From Fluviibacter sp964387485 (GTDB taxonomy: Bacteria > Pseudomonadota > Gammaproteobacteria > Burkholderiales > Rhodocyclaceae), in assembly GCA_964387485.1 (NCBI GenBank), contig CAYLWV010000056.1, positions 1 through 11,114 on the forward strand: a stretch of DNA of 11,114 nucleotides. The letters run 5' to 3'. Made by a program: the position numbers and the translations under genes. Shown here in pieces: positions 1-6,246 of the stretch (within the stretch, counting starts at the first letter, position 1; the number at the start of each line of letters is the position of its first letter). The notes below the pieces were generated by a model, which was not told where the DNA came from, searched no databases, and worked only from the letters and a program-made list of their open reading frames with translations.

Positions 1-69
1 CCGAAGTTCGTCGAGACCTTCCTCGACAAGCTGGCCAACTGGAAATTTGCTGAAGCCAACTTCGCCTGA
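1..69 (+). CDS. C-terminal end of an unidentified protein (partial)
   Basis: An open frame runs from the first base of the window to a TGA at 67-69, giving the last 22 residues of a protein that ends in NWKFAEANFA. The tail is rich in aromatic and charged residues and looks like a soluble helix. It is accepted as coding because a textbook rho-independent terminator begins 18 bases after the stop on the same strand. The fragment is too short to assign a family, and I do not recognise it. The gene converges with the glycine-rich protein gene on the other strand. Confidence 0.6.
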   Translation, partial: PKFVETFLDKLANWKFAEANFA

Positions 70-86
70 TCTTCAGTGCCCCGTTT

Positions 87-113
87 AAAAAACCGGCTCC
101 GGCCGGTTTTTTT
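87..113 (+). terminator. Rho-independent terminator after the partial gene
   Basis: A GC-rich stem (ACCGGC paired with GCCGGT, extended by A-T pairs) with a TCCG loop is followed by seven T. An A-run precedes the stem, so the hairpin could also stop transcription from the opposite strand. It lies just downstream of the TGA at 67-69. Confidence 0.9.
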
Positions 114-169
114 ATTGATGCGGGACATACCGCTCGCATACTTTCTAGCGGAGCTGAATCTTTTGACCG

Positions 170-201
170 AAAAAAAACGGAGGTATCCCACTTGATACCT
201 C
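170..201 (-). terminator. Rho-independent terminator after the glycine-rich protein gene
   Basis: The arms gaggtatc (180-187) and gatacctc (194-201) are perfect 8-bp complements with a 6-base loop. On the minus strand the hairpin is followed by G and a T-run (A-run at 170-177 on the plus strand). It lies 13 bases past the stop codon at 214-216. Because I see no terminator after the efflux operon, this could also be the end of that operon's transcript. Confidence 0.85.
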
Positions 202-213
202 TGAGCGGTCCTA

Positions 214-546
214 TCAGTTTGTGGTGGTTGTCGTCGTTGGGGTCCGAATCTGATCCCTGTCACGCGTACGAATTGGCTCTTGCCCCGGGTTTTGGCTTGG
301 GTCACGGGTTTGCGTGCGGGTCTGGTCGCCCTGGCCCTGCCCCTGTCCCTGACTACCGCCCTGGCGCTTCATCTGGCTTTGGCCGCCTTGCCCGTTACCC
401 ATGCTCGTGCCGCTGCCATAATAACCTCCGCCGCTACCGCCCATGCCCCCTCCGCCACCACCCCCGGGACCTCGAGCTTCAGCAATGCCCGAGATCAACA
501 AGGCTGTTGCGGCCGCCAGCAGTGACATTGTTTTCAGTGCTTTCAT
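214..546 (-). CDS. Small secreted glycine/glutamine-rich low-complexity protein
   Basis: This 110-residue protein starts with a Sec signal peptide: lysines at 2 and 5, a hydrophobic core at about 8-21, and an AEA cleavage site ending at residue 24. The predicted mature part has no recognisable fold. It consists of a glycine run (about 28-41), a section rich in Gly, Ser, Tyr and Gln with QGQGQGQG, an Arg/Asp/Thr/Pro/Gln section with RTQTRD-like repeats, and a C-terminal tail PTTTTTTN. The start is well supported by AAAAGGAG seven bases before the ATG, and a terminator follows the stop. The product is therefore probably exported and disordered in the periplasm or outside the cell. I do not recognise a family. 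The gene lies 176 bp beyond the end of the exporter operon on the same strand, so it may be co-transcribed with it, but it could equally have its own promoter. The repetitive DNA may vary in length between strains. Confidence 0.75.
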   Translation of the reverse strand: MKALKTMSLLAAATALLISGIAEARGPGGGGGGGMGGSGGGYYGSGTSMGNGQGGQSQMKRQGGSQGQGQGQGDQTRTQTRDPSQNPGQEPIRTRDRDQIRTPTTTTTTN

Positions 547-722
547 TTTATTGCTCCTTTTCTATCTTCGATTGAAGTTTGCTGCTACTGCTCACGCTAC
601 AGGGGCTGCTTCATTAATCTCAGGCATCACGGGTAACAAGAAAGATGCTCTGGCAGAAGAGTTCCTGATTGGTACTCTCGATGTAATTCTTCCTGTCTGT
701 GAAATCCTTTCGTGATGATTCA
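547..722. other. Intergenic region between the glycine-rich gene and the exporter operon
   Basis: This 176-bp stretch separates the outer-membrane efflux gene stop from the glycine-rich gene start. It holds the strong ribosome binding site of the latter. I see no hairpin with a U-run to end the exporter operon, only a short GATGATTCATC near-palindrome at about 714-724, and no convincing sigma-70 promoter. Read-through from the exporter operon is therefore possible. Confidence 0.5.
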
Positions 723-2171
723 TCAGTTTTTCGGGTAGTAGTCGTAGCCGCTACCCAATGACTGGAACAGACTAACAAGGTGTGCCAGTTGATTTTGCTT
801 TGCGGCGTTCAGTGACAGATTGCTCTCGATCCGTTTGATTTCCGCTTCGTGCCGGGCACGAACATCAGCCATTCCAGCCTGGTATCGGGCTAGAGAAATT
901 TGTGATTCTCGGCGCTGAGCCAATGTGGCCGCCATCCATTCTTCATAGTTCGCATTGGCAAATTGCATCCCGGTTAATTGATTGTCAACGTCAGCAAACA
1001 CGGAAATGACGGCTTGTTGATAATTGACATAGGCCGCTTTCTGATCGGCTTTGGCGGTTGTGATGGCCGAATATTTCTGAGGATTTAATACATCTACCGT
1101 GATTGATCCATTGGCCATCCAGGCGCCACCGGTAGATGAAAAGAGGTTGGTCAGCATCATGGAAGCTCCTCCAAGAAGGCCCGTGATGGAAATACTCGGA
1201 AAGAATGCTGCATTGGCAAGACTGACTTGCGCACCAGCTCTTATCAGAGCGCTCTCTGCCATTTTCATATCCGGGCGATCTTTAAGAACGGACGCGGGAA
1301 GCGCCTTCGGAATCAAATGAACCGGATCAATCTCCATAGGGTCACGCGATGTGTTCAGTGCACCGACCGATTTACCCATCAATAGATGGAGAGCATTCTC
1401 AAGGCTTGATATCTCTTCGAGATAACGGTTTCTTTGAGTGTTCGCTTGCCTGAGCCGACCATCAACCTGTTCGATAGCGGATCCATCGGCGGATCCACTG
1501 GAAAATCGTACCGAGCTGGCCGTCCTATTCTTCTTCAACAGATCGATCAGATGCTCTTGCAGAGCCAAATTCCGCCTTGCAATAATCAGATTCAAATAGC
1601 CTGCGGTGGCCTGACCGATCAGAACCACTCGCGTTGACTGATATGCCGCTTTTTGCGTCTCCAGACTTGCCTGTGCAATTTTTGTCTGGTTTATTACCTC
1701 AAAGATATTCAGCGAGTACGCTGGGGTAAATCCTGCATAGGCAACGCTGAATCGGCCCAGTCCATTATTCAGCGAGCTAGATTGGCTCAAGCTGCCCCGT
1801 GGTTGATATGACGTATCGATTCCTCCGGCCCCTATGCCGCCGGCTTGAACACCCAGTGTCGGCATCCATGCATACTGCGCGGCCTTGAGTTGGGACTGGG
1901 CTTTTTCAATATTTGCCAATGCGACTTCCAGATCCCTATTGGACGTCAATACTTCATCAACAATGCTGTCCAGCTGAGGATCATTAAGCTGTTTCCACCA
2001 GGGGGTGCCAGCAAGTGTCTGATCCATTTCAGAGAGGGTTGTGCCGTTACGTGTCGCCGGAGGAAAATCATATTCGGGTAAATTTTCGTTAGGCAACAGA
2101 CTGCACCCCGCCAGCATTAGGATGAAGGCGATATTCAGAGCATTTCGTGAAAATCTGATAGCCATATGCAT
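723..2171 (-). CDS. Outer-membrane efflux lipoprotein, TolC/NodT family
   Basis: This 482-residue protein is the outer-membrane channel of the tripartite exporter. The N-terminus is a lipoprotein signal with lipobox LAGC (Cys23). It is followed by the TPWWKQLNDPQLDSIVDEVL segment typical of NodT/OprM-type factors and two outer membrane efflux repeats at about 65-255 and 285-475, each with long alanine/glutamine-rich helices and a beta segment. The length is normal for the family. Its start codon shares one base with the stop of the permease gene (TAATG), which suggests translational coupling. A second ATG at codon 3 is an alternative start. It is the last gene of the five-gene operon. Members of this family form trimeric channels that dock onto the membrane-fusion protein, so it should complete the path across the outer membrane. 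The substrate cannot be read from the sequence. Confidence 0.93.
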   Translation of the reverse strand: MHMAIRFSRNALNIAFILMLAGCSLLPNENLPEYDFPPATRNGTTLSEMDQTLAGTPWWKQLNDPQLDSIVDEVLTSNRDLEVALANIEKAQSQLKAAQYAWMPTLGVQAGGIGAGGIDTSYQPRGSLSQSSSLNNGLGRFSVAYAGFTPAYSLNIFEVINQTKIAQASLETQKAAYQSTRVVLIGQATAGYLNLIIARRNLALQEHLIDLLKKNRTASSVRFSSGSADGSAIEQVDGRLRQANTQRNRYLEEISSLENALHLLMGKSVGALNTSRDPMEIDPVHLIPKALPASVLKDRPDMKMAESALIRAGAQVSLANAAFFPSISITGLLGGASMMLTNLFSSTGGAWMANGSITVDVLNPQKYSAITTAKADQKAAYVNYQQAVISVFADVDNQLTGMQFANANYEEWMAATLAQRRESQISLARYQAGMADVRARHEAEIKRIESNLSLNAAKQNQLAHLVSLFQSLGSGYDYYPKN

Positions 2172-3319
2172 TAGTCGAGTGTCTTGTTGAATTTTTTACT
2201 GGCAATTGCAATCAATATGGTCGCGATCAGGCAGAGAATGAGGATGTCGGGCAGCAATGCCATGACGCCGCTGGCCTTAAGCAAAACACCGCGCGTGATA
2301 CGCATGAAGTAGGTCATGGGCAATAGCGATCCGATCACTCTTGCCCATCCCGGCATTCCGTAAAAAGTGAACACGTATCCTGTTAGAAACATCGATGGCA
2401 GCTGAAAAAAGATGCTCAGCTGCATGGCCTGCATCGCAGTTTTGGCAAAGGTCGAAAAAATCATGCCCACCATCAGGCTGGCGATGATGAATGGAGCGCT
2501 GGCTACGTAAAGCAAGAACAGACTGCCTTCCACAGGCAGATCAATGAGCAGTTTTCCGAGAACCAGTATGGTGGTTAATTGCGCGTAACCCAGGGAAACA
2601 TAGGGAACAATTTTTCCTATGATGATTTCTGCCGGCTTGAGAGGCGTTGTTAATAAAAGCTCCATGGTTCCCGACTCTCGCTCGGAGGTGATCGCAGTCG
2701 AAGTAATCATCACCATGGTGAGTGTCAAAAGCACTCCGATCAGGCCTGGCACGATGTCAAACGCACTATTATTCGTTTCGTTATAAATCTGGTGCACGTT
2801 AAGGCTTATGCCTCTTTCGTGGCTCGGCAATACGCGCAGACCTCGATTTGCGAAATCCAGAACAACCCTGTCAATCAGGGGCTGCAAGTGATTAACTGCA
2901 CTCAAGCTATTGCCAGGATCGGAGCCATCGACCTCGACGAGAATTTGTGGGTTCTTGCCACGGATAAAATTAGCTGTGAAGCTCGCCGGAAAGGTGATCA
3001 CATAAGTCAGGCTACCGTTCGAAAGCCCTTTCTCAGCAGATAATTCACTGGCATTGGGCTCCACGAGCTTGAAGTATCCGGATGCTTCCATGCTGGCCAC
3101 GATCGAACGTGTTAATGGGCTGTGATCGTAGTTAATAATTGCTGTCGGCAGGTTCTTCGGATCCAGTTTGATCGCGAATCCGAAGATCATCAGCATCATC
3201 ACAGGCAACAGAATCAATAGTGCAATGGTGCCGCGATCTCGTCGAATAAGCGTAAATTCCTTATGCATCAATCCCAAGATGCGGCGGGACGAGAAGCCTC
3301 TCTTTGAAAAATATTCCAT
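2171..3319 (-). CDS. ABC-2 family transporter permease (drug/export type)
   Basis: The 382-residue protein has the ABC-2 permease layout. A cytoplasmic N-terminus with KEFTLIRRDRG is followed by TM1 at about 31-50, a large extracytoplasmic domain at about 52-187, then five further membrane segments at about 188-210, 238-260, 265-290, 297-320 and 355-375. The ERESGTMELLLTTPLKPAE motif (213-231) and the PMTYFMRITRGVLLK stretch (334-348) are hallmarks of the YhhJ/YbhR/YbhS group. It sits four bases after the ATPase stop and overlaps the start of the outer-membrane factor by one base. Only one permease gene is present, so the transporter probably works as a homodimer with two copies of the ATPase. 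In related systems the complex exports drugs, dyes or bile salts, but the substrate here is unknown. Confidence 0.93.
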   Translation of the reverse strand: MEYFSKRGFSSRRILGLMHKEFTLIRRDRGTIALLILLPVMMLMIFGFAIKLDPKNLPTAIINYDHSPLTRSIVASMEASGYFKLVEPNASELSAEKGLSNGSLTYVITFPASFTANFIRGKNPQILVEVDGSDPGNSLSAVNHLQPLIDRVVLDFANRGLRVLPSHERGISLNVHQIYNETNNSAFDIVPGLIGVLLTLTMVMITSTAITSERESGTMELLLTTPLKPAEIIIGKIVPYVSLGYAQLTTILVLGKLLIDLPVEGSLFLLYVASAPFIIASLMVGMIFSTFAKTAMQAMQLSIFFQLPSMFLTGYVFTFYGMPGWARVIGSLLPMTYFMRITRGVLLKASGVMALLPDILILCLIATILIAIASKKFNKTLD

Positions 3320-3323
3320 GATC

Positions 3324-4226
3324 TTAAGAGATCAGCCCCACAAAAACCTCCTCGAAGGTGGGAACTGCGCTTTCGAATTTGGCATTGGGAAAACCCAGGG
3401 CTATCTGTTTAAGTATTTCGCCGTCTCTCGATGAGACTCTCAGCTGATTATTGATAAAGCTAGTCATCACACGGGGATATGAATGCTCGATTGCGTTCGC
3501 GAGATCTGCCTGCATTCGGCGGTCACTCTGGCTGACCAAGCTCTCGATCTGAGAGAACGGGATGATGCCGGAGGTGCTCCCCGTATAGAGCAGGTTGCCC
3601 ATGTGGATATATGCCAGATTGGTACATTTCTCTGCCTCATCCATATAGTGCGTGGTTACGAGGATGGTTGTTCCCTTTCTGATAGCAATGTCGTGCAGAT
3701 AATCCCAGAACTCTTTTCTGGCTTTGGGATCCACCCCGGCAGTCGGTTCATCAAGAAATAGGAGCTCCGGTTCATGCAACAAGCAGCTGGCCAGTGACAA
3801 ACGCTGCCGCCAGCCCCCGGATAACTGCCTTGCTCTCAGGTTTCTGTAAGGCTCCAATTGCAAGTAGTCGATCAATTCGTCGACTTTGTTTTTTAGATCA
3901 TGCAATTGATAAACTTCACCGATAAATTTTAGATTTTCCTCAACGGTCAATTGATCATACAAGCAGAATTTTTGCGCCATGTACCCGATGCGATCACGGA
4001 TCTTGTCACTCTCTGACAAGATATCCAGATCAAGACATTTGCCAGACCCGTTCGTGGCGCTGAGTAGTCCGCAAATCATGCGAATCGTCGTTGTCTTGCC
4101 GCTACCATTCGAACCCAGAAACCCAAAAACAGACCCGCGAGCAACTTGCAGTGACAGATTGTTGACGACCGTTCTATCGCCAAATTTTTTGGTCAGATTT
4201 TGAATATTGATCGCCAGATTACTCAT
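3324..4226 (-). CDS. ABC transporter ATP-binding protein (export type)
   Basis: This is a complete 300-residue nucleotide-binding subunit. Walker A GSNGSGKT lies at 38-45, the Q-loop at Gln85 (MAQKFCLYDQLTVEENL context), the signature LSGGW at 135-139, Walker B LLFLDEP at 155-161, a D-loop AGVD, and the switch histidine at His193. The Q-loop context and SGGWRQR signature resemble the ATPases of YbhF/RbbA-type exporters that pair with ABC-2 permeases. Unlike RbbA or YbhF it is a single domain, so a dimer is needed. The start ATG overlaps the membrane-fusion gene by eight bases (ATGAGTAA), and the stop is four bases before the permease gene. It should provide the energy for the exporter on the cytoplasmic side of the inner membrane. 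Confidence 0.95.
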   Translation of the reverse strand: MSNLAINIQNLTKKFGDRTVVNNLSLQVARGSVFGFLGSNGSGKTTTIRMICGLLSATNGSGKCLDLDILSESDKIRDRIGYMAQKFCLYDQLTVEENLKFIGEVYQLHDLKNKVDELIDYLQLEPYRNLRARQLSGGWRQRLSLASCLLHEPELLFLDEPTAGVDPKARKEFWDYLHDIAIRKGTTILVTTHYMDEAEKCTNLAYIHMGNLLYTGSTSGIIPFSQIESLVSQSDRRMQADLANAIEHSYPRVMTSFINNQLRVSSRDGEILKQIALGFPNAKFESAVPTFEEVFVGLIS

Positions 4227-5088
4227 GGATCTGACTCACAGTGACTGGCTGACCCAGATGCATTTTTTGAAGAGTAGGGCTATCCGGACGGGCGATGATC
4301 TTAAAGACCAATTTTTTCCGTTCGTCCCGAGAAAAAATCATCGGCGGTGTGTATTCAGCCTGATTGGAAATATAGCTTATGGACGCAACATAGCTCTCAG
4401 AATTTCCATCCGTGCTGATTTTGAGCTTTTGTCCTACCTTGTAGTCACCTAGCTCCCTTTCAGCAACAAAGAAGATGACCTTCAATGAGTCTGGCGTTAT
4501 GAGCGCGAGAATCGGCTGCCCCGCTTGGGTAAATTCACCAGGCATCGCGAAGGTGTCGAAGACCAAGCCTTCAGCAGGAGCAATTCCTTCTTTCTCACTT
4601 TTTTGCCATTCGGTTCTTTTTGTCAACGCCTGAGCAGCCGCAATCCTGGCATCGACACTTGCCTTTTGCTTATGCAACACCTCAAGGTTCTTTCTGGCGA
4701 TTTCCAGATCATCGACACTGCTTGCATCACTCTTGCGCATGATCTGTTGGCGTTTGAGCAATGCCGCGGCGTATTTGATCTGATCTTCAAGGCCATCCCG
4801 CTCCGCTCTGAGTGCCATTGTGCTTGATTGATCGTATTCGGCACTGAGGGATTCAAAAGTTGGGTCTACCTGGAAAACTGCTTGACCAGACTGAACCGTT
4901 GAGCCTCTTTCTGCCATGAGTTTTTGCACACGCCCCGCATAGCTGCTGGACAGATACGTCATATCCGTATCAATATAGCCACTCACGTCGGTCGATGATT
5001 TGCCACATCCCGAAAGCAACAACGCACCGGCAAGTAGCAACAGGGTGTAGCGGCCGATGGTCTTTTGAATATGAGAAGAGTGGCTCAT
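4219..5088 (-). CDS. HlyD/YhiI-like membrane-fusion lipoprotein of the exporter
   Basis: The 289-residue periplasmic adaptor begins with a lipoprotein signal ending in LLSGC (Cys28), so it is probably anchored by lipid instead of a transmembrane helix. The order of parts is that of HlyD-type adaptors: first half of the biotinyl-lipoyl-like domain (about 33-77, with SSSYAGRVQKLMAERGSTVQSGQ), an alpha-helical hairpin (about 78-165), second lipoyl half (about 168-200), and a beta-barrel with the ISNQAEYTPPMIFSRDERKK stretch typical of YhiI/YbhG-like proteins. It links the inner-membrane ABC complex to the outer-membrane channel. Its ATG overlaps the stop of the small upstream gene (ATGA), and its own stop overlaps the ATPase start. 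No strong Shine-Dalgarno stands directly ahead, which fits translation coupled to the small upstream gene. Confidence 0.93.
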   Translation of the reverse strand: MSHSSHIQKTIGRYTLLLLAGALLLSGCGKSSTDVSGYIDTDMTYLSSSYAGRVQKLMAERGSTVQSGQAVFQVDPTFESLSAEYDQSSTMALRAERDGLEDQIKYAAALLKRQQIMRKSDASSVDDLEIARKNLEVLHKQKASVDARIAAAQALTKRTEWQKSEKEGIAPAEGLVFDTFAMPGEFTQAGQPILALITPDSLKVIFFVAERELGDYKVGQKLKISTDGNSESYVASISYISNQAEYTPPMIFSRDERKKLVFKIIARPDSPTLQKMHLGQPVTVSQIHE

Positions 5089-5303
5089 TGAATGGATAGC
5101 TTCCGTGTTGATACATTACGGTGCTGTTCGCGCCCATATCCATAGCCAGTCACTGCATGATCTGAGGTTTCCGGGGCCCTTAATACCTTTGCTTGTGCCG
5201 TATTTTCTTGATCACTGCCTGATCTTCCACCTGCCGGTATCAAGGCAACAGAAACGGCGATTGCCAGAGACAGACTCAAGGTGTATTTCCCTATTTTTTT
5301 CAC
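5085..5303 (-). CDS. Small exported protein, first gene of the exporter operon
   Basis: A 72-residue protein starting with GTG, supported by GAGGG six bases upstream. The N-terminus is a signal peptide or membrane anchor: KKIGKYT followed by a hydrophobic core at about 8-24 and a small-residue segment AGGRSGS. It has no lipobox cysteine. The remaining 45 residues are polar with Tyr/Gly near the end (GYGYGRE). The last four bases overlap the start of the membrane-fusion gene (ATGA), and this tight junction is the best argument that it is real. I do not recognise a family. Its N-terminus resembles the start of the adjacent adaptor (IGKYTLSLSLA against IGRYTLLLLAG). It could be an accessory periplasmic protein, a substrate of the exporter, or mainly a translated leader that couples expression of the adaptor. 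Confidence 0.65.
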   Translation of the reverse strand: MKKIGKYTLSLSLAIAVSVALIPAGGRSGSDQENTAQAKVLRAPETSDHAVTGYGYGREQHRNVSTRKLSIQ

Positions 5304-5380
5304 GAATGACCCTCGGCCCGATATAGTTCTTACACAGGGCTTATCTTGCTAGAGGCTCGTTTCTAAAGGCTGTCAGTTGC

Positions 5381-5410
5381 GTAGCAGTTTGTTTCAATGT
5401 GTTTCAGCAG
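5381..5410 (+). promoter_or_regulatory. Candidate OmpR-family operator (tandem 10-bp repeats)
   Basis: Two identical units GTTTCA with four-base spacers start at 5391 and 5401, and a weaker unit GTAGCA starts at 5381, so three half-sites lie on one face with a 10-bp period. Escherichia coli OmpR sites are likewise tandem 10-bp half-sites with GTTACA-like cores. The adjacent response regulator is OmpR-like. That this regulator binds here is inference. Confidence 0.45.
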
Positions 5411-5429
5411 CCGCAAAACAGCGAATAAT
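5401..5429 (+). promoter_or_regulatory. Possible activator-dependent promoter of the response regulator gene
   Basis: AATAAT at 5424-5429 matches five of six -10 consensus bases. The -35 position, 17 bases upstream, is occupied by the second GTTTCA unit (5401-5406) and not by a TTGACA-like box. This layout is typical of promoters activated by OmpR/PhoB-family regulators. The transcript would have a leader of roughly 85 bases. Confidence 0.35.
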
Positions 5430-5521
5430 TCAGATTCGTCAATTAGAATGAGTCATCTTCGTGGATCTCCCAACACTAAAAGCACCGACCGTCCATTGGA
5501 GGCTAATGTGTTGTTGAAGCA

Positions 5522-6235
5522 ATGGAACAGATTGACAAACCCCTAATTCTCGTCGTGGATGATGATCCCGCACTGCGTGATTTGCTGTGCGACTATCTCT
5601 CCATGAATGACTTTGAAGTTCTAGCCGTTCGAGATGGGCAAGAGATGAGGGCGGCGCTCACTTTGCATTCGCCCAGCATCATTGTTCTTGACCTGATGCT
5701 GCCTGGCGAAGACGGATTAGCGCTCACCCGCTATCTCAAAAGTCAGTTTCAATTACCAATTCTCATGTTGTCTGCGCGCGGCGAGGATATTGATCGAATT
5801 GTCGGCCTTGAAGTCGGTGCCGATGACTATCTTGCCAAACCGTTCAATCCAAGAGAATTGCTTGCGCGGTTAAGGGCATTACTGAGACGCTCCCCCCAGA
5901 ACAGCAGCGAAAGGATGGACACACCGGCCACGTCCGTGAGGTTCGGCGACTTCAGCCTGGATCTTGCCGGCAGGCGCTTATTACGCGGAAACGAAGCGGT
6001 TCATTTAACCTCCGGGGAGTTTGATCTTCTGTCCGTGTTTATTAATCGCCCGAATCGTGTCTTGTCGCGCGATAGCCTCATTGAACTACTCAAGGGCTAT
6101 GATCGTGATGCTTTTGATCGAAGCATCGATATACGCATCACCCGGTTACGACACAAAATCGAAAAAGACCCAGGCTCACCCATTCACATACGCACGGTGA
6201 GAGGTGAAGGGTACCTTTTTAACCCGGCAAACTAG
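5522..6235 (+). CDS. OmpR-family DNA-binding response regulator
   Basis: The 237-residue protein has a receiver domain (about 7-120) with acidic residues DDD at 13-15, phosphoacceptor Asp57 in VLDLMLPGEDG, Ser84 and Lys106 in LAKPFNPREL. A winged-helix C-terminal domain follows (about 140-235) with RDSLIELLKGYDRDAFDRSID and IRTVRGEGYLF, the recognition-helix and wing signatures of the OmpR/PhoB class. The receiver is closest in wording to OmpR itself (LDLMLPGEDGL, IVGLEVGADDYL). The kinase gene follows after 11 bases. The ATG at 5522 is preceded only by a weak AAG, while a strong GGAGG (5498-5502) sits 19 bases upstream, an unusual arrangement described under findings. It probably controls the divergent exporter operon and itself. 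Confidence 0.95.
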   Translation: MEQIDKPLILVVDDDPALRDLLCDYLSMNDFEVLAVRDGQEMRAALTLHSPSIIVLDLMLPGEDGLALTRYLKSQFQLPILMLSARGEDIDRIVGLEVGADDYLAKPFNPRELLARLRALLRRSPQNSSERMDTPATSVRFGDFSLDLAGRRLLRGNEAVHLTSGEFDLLSVFINRPNRVLSRDSLIELLKGYDRDAFDRSIDIRITRLRHKIEKDPGSPIHIRTVRGEGYLFNPAN

Positions 6236-6246
6236 GAATTCTTGAT

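Larger units (their letters stand above)
5304..5521. promoter_or_regulatory. Divergent control region between exporter operon and two-component genes
   Basis: These 218 bp separate the GTG of the exporter operon from the ATG of the response regulator gene and must hold the start signals for both transcripts unless those start further away. It is AT-rich and contains the tandem GTTTCA units at 5381-5410. I could not find a convincing -35/-10 pair for the exporter direction. Confidence 0.7.

Noticed and set aside
192..575. 127-residue plus-strand ORF opposite the glycine-rich gene
   Set aside because: It is the mirror of a low-complexity GC-rich gene, has no ribosome binding site, and the minus-strand frame has a signal peptide, a strong Shine-Dalgarno and a terminator.
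612..639. Possible sigma-70 promoter for the glycine-rich gene (TTGTTA at 639-634, TTAATG at 617-612, minus strand)
   Set aside because: The -10 box matches only about half of the consensus at this spacing, so chance occurrence in AT-rich DNA is likely.
443..715. 90-residue plus-strand ORF running into the intergenic region
   Set aside because: It begins opposite the poly-glycine codons (proline run), lacks a ribosome binding site and shows no family resemblance.
714..724. GATGATTCATC near-palindrome after the outer-membrane efflux gene
   Set aside because: Five-base arms with a one-base centre and no U-run; it cannot be called a terminator.
5348..5376. Possible promoter for the exporter operon (CTGACA at 5376-5371, TCTAGC at 5353-5348, minus strand)
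   Set aside because: The -35-like element is good but no acceptable -10 stands 16-18 bases downstream.
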